The notes under the pieces are model-generated. The model searched no databases, was not told the origin of the DNA, and saw only the letters and a program-made list of their open reading frames with translations. The position numbers and the translations under genes are program-made. Below are positions 35,001 through 44,636 of a DNA stretch of 64,000 nt, in pieces (within the stretch, counting starts at the first letter, position 1; each line of letters starts with the position of its first letter). Source of the DNA: Campylorhamphus procurvoides (lineage: Eukaryota > Chordata > Aves > Passeriformes > Dendrocolaptidae); the NCBI GenBank assembly GCA_013396655.1, contig WBMV01004887.1:315978-379977 (forward strand), read 5' to 3'.

Positions 35001-37330
35001 TGGAGGCAGCTCATGGACCTGGGCAGGCCAACCAGGTGAGCTCATTCACACAGGAAACATTTCCTTGGCTATTGACTAACTCCAGCCATGTCAGCTGCTC
35101 TCCTACAGACTGTCCTCCTCATCTGTCCTGTCAGTGCTGGCCAGGTTGAATGCCTGCGCCACCCCATTCCGGTCTATAAGAGTAAGAGAGCTGCTTTGCC
35201 AAGCCAGTTGTTCTAGGCAGCTGCCTGTCCCTTAGGAGTAGCCCATTAAAGGGAATGGGATGATTCAAGGCACAAGGGCACATATCAGCAGGTGAGACAG
35301 GCAAGCTTCACAGTCAGATGAATTGCCGTAAAAACTCTTAGAACAGATGGCAGGAAAAGGTTTCCTCCAAAATCTAAACATCCTTCCTCTGGTTTGGTTG
35401 TTTTGGTTTTTTTCCCTTCTCTGCTCAGGAAATTGCAGCCATGATAGCCACAGAGTTTGCGAAGCAGACATCGCTGGATGCTGTGGCACAAGCAGTAGTG
35501 GACCGGGTTAAGCGGATCCACTGTGATACTTTTGCCAGTGGTGGGGAACGGTCCAAGTTCTGTCCCCGTCATGAAGATATGACACTTCTTGTGAGGAATT
35601 TTGGGTACCCCTTGGGTGAGATGAGCCAGCCCACGCTGACACCAACGCAAGGTATGCTGGGGAGATAATGAGACCAGGTGGAGGGGGGGAAGATGAGATG
35701 TCTTGATTGATCCAGCACTGACCTCACATTGGGAGAGGATATACTCAATGTATGAGTATAATGAGAAGGCATTTTTTATTAAACAGATCATTAGCTTTTG
35801 AGATGTGGGATCTGTGACAATTTTACAGAATATGGTACAGCATCTAAGAAAGGCAAATTCTTGGGTTCTTTGGGCCCTCTTTTGTTGCTGTGCTGCACCC
35901 CCAGTTGCTCATGTCTCAGCTGCATTTTATAACTTCTGTTTTCTCCCTTCTCAGGAGGCCGTGTCTACCCAGTCTCTGTGCCATATTCCAGCTCCCAAAG
36001 TACAAGCAAGACAAGTGTCACACTATCTCTTGTCATGCCTTCCCAAGGCCAGATGGTCAATGGTGCCCACAGCAGTTCAACTCTGGATGAAGCCACCCCC
36101 ACCCTCACTAAGTAAAGTCCTGCTCCCTTGCTACCCACAGTTTTTTCTGCACCTCACACTGTGTAAAGTGGTTGATAAGCAGACACCTGTCAGTTACCCA
36201 TCAGTCATTTCCTTATCTGGAGCTTGGGCCCCCCCAGCTGCAGTATTGACAGCCAGCATAATGTGTTAGCTGGAAAGCGATTGTGTGAGGAGTGGGAATG
36301 AGTGAAGCGAGCGGCTCTGAAGCCAGCTCTGGCAACATGCCTTGGGAGCAGCATCTGCTGCTGCTCATGGAGGGCACTCTGGCAGCAAGCAGCCCTCCTC
36401 TTTGGATCTTGTGTGCCAAGTATGTTGGGTGCTGTGCACAGAGAGTGTGGGTGCCCTTCATTTTAGTAAGGAAGACGGACTGCAGGTTACCTGTAAGGCT
36501 GCTGGAGAGGCTGTGTGCCTCAGAGGCTAGGAAAAAAGCGTTTAAAGCTTAGAACTGGGTCCTATTTGGATCCACTTTGCAGGGTTGTACTAGTTAGTGG
36601 CTGTAGTTTAGGCTGAGCCTTTGACACAGGGTGGTGTTTGTACACACTGCAAAGTGAAGAAGTGCTGTGGGTATTGCGTTCTGTAGCTACAGAAACAAAG
36701 AGGCTGACGCACCAGAGCTGCTTTGGCTGCAACACAGGTCATGCAAGAATAGCTTTCCTGGCTGCCAGACTCTTCCTGTAAAGCTCATACTATTATGGGT
36801 ATAGGGAGGCCAGCAGAGTGCATGACTCTTTTTTTGGTCTTTTTTTTTTATAATTCTGCTTCCTCTCCTCTGTTCCTCAGATGCCTGGTTGTACTTAAGG
36901 CGTTCCAGTTAATGTGAATCAGATATCTTTGGTATTTGTCAATTCCAATCAGTTTTCAACTCTTTTAGTGTTCTCATAGAACAAGTGACTGCAACCTTTT
37001 ACCTGTTTGCTAGGATAGCTTCATCTGTGAAGAAACTGGTGCTTGTTCTGGTGCTTTTCTTGTCTAATGCATCAGATGTGGTAAAATAAAGGTGCTTGTG
37101 TTCTCTCTTTTTCTCTCCATAGCCAAAGCCCAACTGTGACGCTCCAGTCGACCAATACTCACACACAGAGTAGCAGCTCCAGTTCAGATGGGGGTCTCTT
37201 CCGCTCCCGACCCACCCATTCGCTCCAGCCAGATGAGGATGGGCGTGTGGAGCCCTATGTGGATTTTGCAGAGTTTTACCGGCTTTGGAACATGGACCAC
37301 GGCGAGCAGGGAGCCTTGACTGTGTCCTAA
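29006..37330 (+). CDS. TAB1: TAB1, TAK1-binding protein 1 (spliced, 11 coding exons)
   Basis: Joined exons: 29006-29038, 29815-29951, 30143-30296, 30919-31005, 31565-31703, 32177-32290, 34672-34783, 34891-35035, 35429-35651, 35955-36111, 37123-37330. All phases agree and give 502 residues (human 504 as I recall). TAB1 binds and activates the kinase TAK1/MAP3K7 and also binds p38-alpha, in cytosolic inflammatory and TGF-beta signalling. Residues about 25-365 form a PP2C-like pseudophosphatase domain (LYGVFNGYDGNRV, ISGGAMAIVAVVLNNKLYIA, ESTRRIGDYKVKYG, DGVTGFLVLMSEGLY, CPRHEDMTLLVRNFGYP). A Ser/Thr-rich region follows with the p38-linked TP and SP sites (T429, S436, equivalent to human T431 and S438). 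The C-terminal TAK1-binding helix is PYVDFAEFYRLW, with the key Phe at 482 (human F484). The gene is intact. The two-residue difference from human falls in the exon 9/10 linker. Confidence 0.98.
29815..29951 (+). CDS. TAB1: TAB1 exon 2
   Basis: Acceptor tctcccag, donor GTAAGT at 29952. Encodes EQQPSWTDDLPSCHLSGVGS through NWLKF, the conserved stretch leading into the pseudophosphatase fold. Confidence 0.97.
30143..30296 (+). CDS. TAB1: TAB1 exon 3
   Basis: Acceptor ctcttggtag, donor GTAAAG at 30297. Encodes SENNCYLYGVFNGYDGNRVT through DVRRVLLQ, the first PP2C-like motif. An active PP2C has a DGH-type metal site where this has NGYDG. Confidence 0.97.
30919..31005 (+). CDS. TAB1: TAB1 exon 4
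   Basis: Acceptor gttttttag, donor GTAATG at 31006. Encodes 29 residues, AFDVVERSFLESIDDALAEK to QLPE. Confidence 0.97.
31565..31703 (+). CDS. TAB1: TAB1 exon 5
   Basis: Acceptor gggttccag, donor GTGAGT at 31704. Encodes GVPHHQLPSQYQKIVERLKV, then ISGGAMAIVAVVLNNKLYIA, a core strand of the PP2C-like sheet. Confidence 0.97.
32177..32290 (+). CDS. TAB1: TAB1 exon 6
   Basis: Acceptor cccactgcag, donor GTGAGT at 32291. Encodes TNRALLCKSTVDGLQVTQLN through DELFRFSQL. Confidence 0.97.
32291..34671. other. TAB1: TAB1 intron 6
   Basis: The largest TAB1 intron, 2.4 kb. It contains one reverse-oriented CR1 fragment (about 34056-34190) and otherwise nothing I recognise. Confidence 0.8.
34056..34190 (-). 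mobile_element. CR1 LINE fragment, reverse orientation
   Basis: 'caagttggaagggaccacag', 'aggtcatctggctcaagtcg' and 'ccaggtggttcttgaatatc' followed by 'gagactccacaacttctct' are CR1 3'-region blocks read in reverse. It lies inside TAB1 intron 6. Confidence 0.85.
34672..34783 (+). CDS. TAB1: TAB1 exon 7
   Basis: Acceptor atctggcag, donor GTCAGC at 34784. Encodes LDAGKIKQVGTIRGQESTRR then IGDYKVKYGYTDIELL. Confidence 0.97.
34891..35035 (+). CDS. TAB1: TAB1 exon 8
   Basis: Acceptor tctttccag, donor GTGAGC at 35036; intron 7 is only 107 bases. Encodes AAKSKPIIAEPEIHGGHTLD, then GVTGFLVLMSEGLYKALEAA to GQANQ. Confidence 0.97.
35429..35651 (+). CDS. TAB1: TAB1 exon 9
   Basis: Acceptor tctgctcag, donor GTATGC at 35652. 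Encodes EIAAMIATEFAKQTSLDAVA through RHEDMTLLVRNFGYPLGEMS and the variable linker QPTLTPTQ. It ends the pseudophosphatase domain. Confidence 0.97.
35955..36111 (+). CDS. TAB1: TAB1 exon 10
   Basis: Acceptor cccttctcag, donor GTAAAG at 36112. Encodes GRVYPVSVPYSSSQSTSKTS, VTLSLVMPSQGQMVNGAHSS and STLDEATPTLT, the p38-alpha-binding and phosphorylated region. Human Ser395, a reported O-GlcNAc site, corresponds to Ser393 here by offset. Confidence 0.97.
37123..37330 (+). CDS. TAB1: TAB1 exon 11 (terminal coding exon)
   Basis: Acceptor tctctccatag, stop TAA at 37328-37330. Encodes QSPTVTLQSTNTHTQ, a serine run, then GRVEPYVDFAEFYRLWNMDH, the TAK1-binding helix, ending GEQGALTVS. Intron 10 (36112-37122) shows no recognisable alternative exon. 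Confidence 0.97.
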
Positions 37331-37639
37331 CCTTGTGATCTGCCTCCTGCAGACACCCTGTGCTCGGCTGCGAGAGCAAAGACTGAGAGGTGCTCCGCTG
37401 CAGGCTGTGTTCTGCCCAGAGCTAACTCCTACCCAGGATGTGCTGGACACTGGGCAGGGGAGCTTGTGCACTACACATGTTCCCTGTGCCATGCTCCCAG
37501 TCCTGACCAGCCTCATTCCCTTGGAAGCCCTGTGAGCAGGGGAAGGGGTCTTGAATGCAGCCCTTGCTGCAGGTTTTTGCAAATATAGATGCAGAGAGTG
37601 CTCCTGGATAATGCAAGAGTCAGGGCCTGTACAAAGGCT

Positions 37640-37692
37640 TTGTGTGTGAGTGTGTAGGTGTACACGTGTATGCCTGCGTGTGTGTGTGTGTA
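37640..37692. repeat. TG-rich microsatellite
   Basis: Interrupted (TG)n with a 'gtacacgtgtat' centre, within the TAB1 3' UTR. Confidence 0.85.
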
Positions 37693-37773
37693 CTGTCATA
37701 ATGTTTCCACAACTCAATTCATAATGCTGTGATTCCAGTGTTCAACTCCATAGAAGATACCTCTATTTTGCAG

Positions 37774-37779
37774 AATAAA
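37774..37779 (+). terminator. TAB1: TAB1 polyadenylation signal AATAAA
   Basis: Canonical AATAAA in 'ttgcagaataaataactt', about 445 bases after the TAB1 stop codon. Cleavage is expected near 37790-37810. Confidence 0.8.
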
Positions 37780-38555
37780 TAACTTATAGCTACAGTCATT
37801 GACACCTGTGTGGCTTGCTCTCTTCCTTGTAATGCCGTGTGGGTGTGACAGCTCCTCCTGGTGAAACCCTCTATTCCTCCAGAACAGAGGGTTGCACCCT
37901 GCAGCAGGCAAGCCTCTGCTGTAAAAGTGGCCCGAGCTCTTGCTGGTGACTTAAAAGCATAAGCTCTTTGCATACTTACCTTTGATACTTGGAGTAAAAC
38001 TATAAATTCAGATTATTGTTTTTTGTAGGTAAAATGCACGTTGTTTTAACACAGGCCATTTGGAAAGTTGTAGGGGGCAGGTGGAGTTTGTAATGCAGTT
38101 TTGCTGTACAGGCACCTGGCAGTGCACAGCTGGAAATTACAACCATATCGTGATGTCCTGAAGATGCAGACGTGCACCCTCGTGTCAGAGTGAGGGGGTG
38201 TGCAGCGAGGAGAGGAGGGATCCTGCTGGTCTGCTGGCTGCACATCAGGTGAGCTGAAACCTGGACTAGCTGGTGGAGGCGTCGGAATCACGGTGATCTT
38301 CCTCTTCAGTTCAGATTTCTGACGGCAGGCGGCACGCGAGGCTCTTCCATCCGTGCTCCAGCCGTCCCCTTCAGCCTGCCTCCCTCCTTGCCTTTCCCCA
38401 GCAAACAAGGAAGGCCTTGAGGGTGACCACTGTGCTGCAGTGCCTGGTATCTCTGGGGAATTGTGATAAGACACCAGGCAAAGCCAAGACAGGGCTAGAG
38501 GGAATTAGAGGAGAAGGGGCAACTGAAAGAACAGGCCTGGGTTCCTTTCTGGATG

Positions 38556-38570
38556 TTTTTTTTTTTTTTT
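38556..38570. repeat. Poly(T) tract
   Basis: A run of 15 T followed by 'cagg', giving the look of a splice acceptor, but no coding sequence follows. Confidence 0.85.
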
Positions 38571-41500
38571 CAGGCTTGTCACCTTAGGAAGAAGGGGAAT
38601 GGGAGCAGATCAGGATGATGTAGCAGGGGATGGATGCTACAATTAAGGCCACTGCGTAGCCAAACCCTGATGTATGCAGGTTCAAGGCGCTTGTGGCATG
38701 CCAGCTTGGAAAGGAGAGGAAGGGGATTTATCCCTTTAGATAAATCAAATAGCACTGAGTGCCCTGAGGCAAGACCTGAGTTCACTGAGAAATACGTGGG
38801 CAGGATCAGAGTGGTGAGAAATGCCTGTTTCCTTGGAAGGCACAACAGGAATCCCTTGCATGTAGGTGGGTGGCTCTCTGCCACTGCCCTCTCCAGGTAC
38901 CGCTGGCACTGCTTTGCCCTGTGGGGTTTCATGTGCTGCTGGGCTGCCTGCAGAAGCTTGTGCTTCCCTGCCCCCCTGTTGTTCCCAGGAAGGCTCGGTG
39001 CTGAACTTGCCAGCACAGACACCTCAGGTTGAGACCCTTCCAGCCCTGCCAGGCAGGTGGTGTTCAGTGGTGTAGAGGCAAAGGTAGCAGAGTTGTGTGA
39101 CATTTGGTGCCTTGTCCCCAAGGCTGAACAAGGCAAGGGCTGGCAGTCCCTCAGTCCCCTCCTCTGCCCTTGCCTCTGCCCTGCAAGGAGCAGGGAATTC
39201 AGGTCCAGCCTGGCCTTGCTGTGCAGAGCTGCTCCGAAATGTTATTTGACCTGGGAATCCTATCCTGCAGATTGTTGTGTGTCTATTTAATAGGACAGTG
39301 TGATCCTGGTATGGACTAAAATGGAGTTGAAAAGGTTTTATCCTAACCTGGCACAGATTTCAATAGCTGTATAAACAAGTTTTTCTTGCTTATTCCCTCA
39401 TCCCATTTATCTATGGTATTTGTGAACTTATACCAAGAACATTTCCAATGGGAAATATTCCAGCAAGTGGATGCTCCAGATAAAAGTTTAAGAATTGCCA
39501 AACATGCTTATATAAAGCAGATCATGCAAAACAAACCAATCCTTTGGCATCAATACCAGTTTAGGAAGTACAAAAAAATAAAGTGGGTAGGAGCGGGTGG
39601 ATTGCACTAAGCTGTGTCTGTAGAGCCACTGGGAAAAAGTTGAGGAAAATAGGTTTTCTCTACATGCTACATAAGCTGTGGCTTAGGACTCTGGGTCAAA
39701 GAAACAAACTGAACACTGTGTACAGGAGAGGGAGGCTCATAAGTGAATATCAGTATTTAATATGGTCCTCAGGGAGCAATGGGAAGATGCAGACAGTAAA
39801 AACAGTGGAAAAACCTCTTCCCTGCCACTTTAAAATGAAGGAGTGGATGGATAAGGATAGAACCAGAGCAATCTGGAGAAACAAGAGCAGGGGCCCTTTT
39901 GCAGTGTAGTGAAATTCAAAACCACTGGAAATGTAAAGTCCTAGACAGAGAGAGAGAAAAACAGTGCAGCTATGCTCCACAGGACTGCTGGAGAGGAGCT
40001 GGCAAATTAAAGCCTGACTATGCACGACAAGTCTGCCATAAGGCAGCTAATCTTATTTTTCAAGAGCTATCCCCCTGCAAGACAAGGGTAGAAATGAGAA
40101 GCCCTATCCTTGGAGTGTGAGCAGCAGGAATGCTCTGCATGTCCCTGAGCTGTGGGCACTGACTGAGGGTCACTGAAGGTGCTCATGCTGGTGAGACAGG
40201 CTGGGAGAAAGTCCTGGTCCCAACACTCATGGGCAGGCAGTGAGGTGAGTGGGCAGCCAGGCTGGAGTGACGTGTGGAGGATTCAGCAGGGCCAAGGATA
40301 ATGCAAAGCCTTCAGATGCTCTTGGTCAGATGACCAAAGCTATATGCATCTCACTGCACACTAGGGGTGTGGAGAAAACCCAGCAAAGACTGGAAAGCAC
40401 TTTGTAGACTCACCACTGCTTGCAAGGAAGAGAGGGCCATGTCAGTGCCATCGATGCTCCCTGGACCATGCAAGGGTAATGCAGCATCCTCAAACAGAGC
40501 CTCTGCTCCCTCAGTTGCCATGCTCTGGAAGAGTGAAGGTTGTGTTCCTCTTCCCTTATTTTTTCCACCACATTAAGGTTCTGAGAGTGTTATAAGATAG
40601 CAGAAGGGTTTGTGGCACCACTGAAAAAATGACAGTTGGCCTCCTGTCATCACAGGGTGGAGACAACCTCAGCTGAAGGGTGAATCTGCCTAAAAAATGT
40701 ATCATTGAATTTGATAGCTAATAGGTAGTTGTTTATACACAGTAGTCTGATTTTTCCTTCCTTAGAATGTCTGAGGAAGAGCTTTAGAGTAATCCTGCAC
40801 AGTTCATTACTCAAGTGATGCCTTTCTCTGGTGAAGAGCGTTGCTGGCATCCTAAAACATCCATGCCACTGACGTGAGTTGTAAATAAACCACCAAGGAT
40901 GGCTTAGGTATTTTAAATCCTATAGCTCTTTCTGTAAGCATAGGAATGTTATTTGGAGCATTTTGGCTAAAATTCAGCATGAGTACTTGTATTCTGCCAA
41001 CTCCAATCCCCTCCTGGAGTTTCAAATGGATACGATATTTATCTTCACTTCCTGCCTTAACTATTTTGTGTTGTCACCGTAGGTTGCTAAACAACTGCTG
41101 TCTCATCGGTGGCTGCATTTTGCTGGCAAATAAAGTGAGCCCCATGTGCATATGAACCATAAAGCTATTTGGAGCCCTTACATAAGAACCCCAAGATACG
41201 TGTAAGCTGTTAATATTTATTATGTGGAGCTGAGAACATCACTGAAGATGGAGGGATTAGAGTAACTGAGTTCAGGCTGTTGAACAGCCAGAGAGAATGA
41301 AAGAGAATACAGATGCCCTGAAGGAATAAGAGCAAAATGCATGAGGAATTTTCTGTATGCAGGATTAGACTCCAGTGGAGCATGGAAAGAAAAAGTCTGG
41401 AAATACTCAGAAGAGCCAGGGCAGATAGAACGGATTCAGCATTACGGCTTCTTGCTTGGAGGTGAATCTTCCCTTCTATGCTTCCCCCAAACAAGCATCA

Positions 41501-43189
41501 GCTTACTCACAGGCTCACTGGCTGCAAACAGCAGGAGCCCTGTGAGAAAGAATCTGCCACATCAGAAGGCAGCTCGGATGAGATGTTTCCAGGGCAGGTG
41601 AAAGAGGATTCAGTCTTCTGGGCTGTGCAATGCTTGGGCATTGGTCCTCTCACTGCTAGATGTTTCAAGAGTCTTCTATCCTGTTTTGTCTTTTTGCCTC
41701 ATCTCTCAAGAATAGCGTGACCTAGAAACTCTGCCTTTCTTCTGCTGGTTTTGCCTGAGCTGGGCAAAGAGTTTTTCTCTGCCTTAAATATACCAAGTGA
41801 TGGTGGGGAGCAACAACAGCCCCTTTCTGTGGAGCCAGGTCCTCAGCAAACCAGCTGCTTTAATGTCCAAAGGACTGGAAACTAGGAAAGGCAAGCCTTG
41901 GAGAGCTAGAGGCTCTGGAAGGGCAGCCAACCCTACACCTCCTGGTTCAGAAGCTACAGAAATGCTTCTGCACAAAGCCCTTGTGGTTACCGTGGCACTA
42001 AGGTGGCCAGCAGCCACCAAAATATCTTGGGAAGCCACTGTGGTTTGTTTCCAAAAGCAGCCACAAGCCCGGTCATCCAAAACTGAGGTTCCTAGATATA
42101 GCTGGGCTTTTCTGGATACACAGCACAGAGCTCCCAACCAAAGTGAAAATGGGCAAAGGTAGCTGCCTCCAATCTCTGAGGAGCGTTGGTTGCTTTGGAA
42201 AATTTGAGACTCCTTTCAAAGGAGGGGGATCAAAGCTGAGCTATTAGTGGTTTCATGCTTCAGCAGTTCGGAAAGTCCCTCGCTCCAGCCAAGAGCAACT
42301 GGCAGTTGAAGCAAAACAGGTAGCCACTCTCATTTTCCTGCGTGCTCTGGGCTCCTCCTGCCCCTGTCAGTGCCAGAGCCCCTTGAACCCTGTCTTGGCT
42401 GCAAACCTGCTCAGCAAAATGGCCAAAAACCTGGTGCATCCATCACCTGCAGGGCAGGCGGGCAGGGTCCTGCTCAGACAGCCAGGCAGACGGTTATCTC
42501 ATGCAGATGGTGTCTTACAAGGGGGAGGAGGGGAGAGCCCCCGTGCCTTGTCTCCACCATATCTCCACCAGCCAGACCTACTGCAATCCTTGTGCAAGGG
42601 ACACCAGCCACCCACGTCATGAAAGGGAGGGTTCTGGGCTTAGTTTTAGCAAAGTGGAGGAAACGGGCTGGGTCACGCAGTTTAGCCTTGGCTAAAGGTT
42701 TGCTGTGGGTGCCACTGCAGGGCAGCTGTGAGGGCAATAACAGAAACCCATCTCTGGATGGGGTCGCCAGGCACTGCTTGTTGGTTCAGCATAGAGGCTG
42801 GTCCCTGTCAGCCCTCCTCTGACCCACAGCAATTTTTACCTGCAGCCACTTGCCGTATGAAGAGGGAAGAGGATCAGTCCTCTGATTGAAGCAAGAAAAA
42901 TACAGAGGAGCAGCTTCAGAGCTCATCCCTAAAACACTTACAGCTCTTAAATATAAATGAGTCAGGCACTAAGGCAAAATAGATTTTAATATGAATTCTT
43001 CATCCAGGTAGTTCAATAATTTACTGAACTCTCCACCCTCTAATCCAAATGTATTCTGGAGACAGCTCTGCTTTTCCTTATTGTTGCTGCTGGTAGTTCT
43101 TCCAGGAGTTCTCAGCTGCTGCAGCAAGAAATATCCAAAGTAGCTCCACAAGGGAATTTTTGGAGATCTGAAGGCTTGAAACAACAACA

Positions 43190-43244
43190 GCAAAATAAAA
43201 TTAAAAAAAAAAAAAGATAGAGAGAAAGAAAAGAAAAAGAAAAG
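43190..43244. repeat. A/purine-rich low-complexity tract
   Basis: Poly(A) of 13 followed by AGA/GAAA-type purine repeats. It has no recognisable retrocopy upstream. Confidence 0.8.
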
Positions 43245-44404
43245 GCTAGATGGGAAATGGAAAAGGTGAGGAGACAAAACCAACATGCAGTCAATAAAAG
43301 CTTTCAGAGAAGAGATAAGAGCAACAAAACACAAAATGGCTTACTGCTTGCTAAAGGTGTGATGGGAATGAAAAGAGCTTTTGCAAGTGTCTGGAGGGGG
43401 AAAGAAATTAGAGAAGTGTATCCATTAGTAAATGAGTGTGTGAGTCTATTATTCATGGCTGCAAATATCTGAGCTGCACAAGTGCGACATTTTTATTTCT
43501 GGCTTTAGTGGCAAATTTAAGAATTTTGGATAGCAAGGATGTAATTAAGACCTAATAAAGCAGCTTGTGCCTGCTTCTGCAAGCAAGGAACGTGACAGAA
43601 TCCCTCCCAGACTCCACAGGGCTGTTCACCTGGATGGAGTTTCTCTGTGTTTGTGGAACTGCAGCTTGAGTCAGCATGAAAAAACCCCAAAAGATACAGC
43701 ACTTTGACAGAAATAAGGTAAAATATCCAACTGTTTAGCTGAGGTGCATATTAATTGGTGCTCTGCATCATGGGACTTCATTATTGGTGAGCCACTGAGG
43801 TCCTGCAGCTGTTCAGCACCAAGGGACCCTCACTGTGATCTCCTTGACCCCCAGCAGTGCCTCTTGGAGGGGCGCAAGAGGATGATGCTGTGCCTGGAAG
43901 CAAGGTGGGCGGCCGAACGTGCCTGCAATTTGCAGCTGCCATTGCCAACCCCACCACAAAGCCACGGTTAATTGTTATGCTTGGCACCTCCAGACAGCCT
44001 GGCTACATCTGGTCGGCCGCTTGCCAAGCGTGCGAGCAAACGTGTAGTTCTGGGGAGACACATCGTGCTAATGGTCTTATGTGGAGCTTTAAGTAGGTTG
44101 GGGACCTGAAGCTCTCCAAGCGGGAGAAGCCTTTCACTCTTCTCTAATTACACCAATTTCTTGAAGTGGAGCATTGGAGCAGGGCTGCGATGCCTGGAGA
44201 AATGGATGGCTCTGGAGGCTGTTTGCCAAATCCACTGCAGACTTAGCAGGACCCCCCATGCAGGGGAGCTGGGAGACACACTGATGCCCCAAGCCTTTTG
44301 CCACAGCCTCTCCCACACCCCAAAACCAGATGCATGCACGCTTGTTTTGCTATCCTCAGGGCAGCCAAACCCCATGACACAAACCAAAATGTAATGAAAA
44401 TGGC

Positions 44405-44464
44405 AATGCTGGACTTGATGATCTTAGAGATATTTTCCAACCTAAGTAATTCTATGATTCAATG
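44405..44464 (+). mobile_element. Short CR1 or SINE 3' tail
   Basis: 'atgctggacttgatgatctt' followed by 'tattttccaacctaagtaat' and 'tctatgattcaatga' is the terminal region shared by CR1 and CR1-tailed SINEs, extremely 5'-truncated. Confidence 0.8.
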
Positions 44465-44609
44465 ACAGGGGAGACATGTGAGGTCAAAGTGTTAGCAAGG
44501 TTCTACATTCACCGGGAAAGCCAACTTCATGCCCAGTAGCAGAGAAACGAGGGTAGTTTCCAGAAGAGCAGCCATGGCTAGAGGAGTCCAAGGCATGAAA
44601 GAAGATTCT

Positions 44610-44636
44610 GTTGTGACAAACTTTGTTTGTCACAAC
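44610..44636. repeat. Perfect 12-bp inverted repeat, 3-base loop
   Basis: GTTGTGACAAAC, loop TTT, GTTTGTCACAAC. The stem is perfect, and after a one-base slip the outer CTGTTG/CAACAG bases could extend it. Its origin is unknown: it could be a palindromic DNA-transposon remnant or chance. Confidence 0.85.

Larger units (their letters stand above)
37331..37800 (+). other. TAB1: TAB1 3' UTR
   Basis: A short 3' UTR of about 460 bases to the AATAAA at 37774. It contains a TG-rich microsatellite at 37640-37692 shortly before the signal. Confidence 0.75.

Noticed and set aside
42370..42822. 150-codon frame in the intergenic region
   Set aside because: No domain, no similarity I recognise, and overlapping frames on both strands; the length is within chance for GC-balanced DNA.
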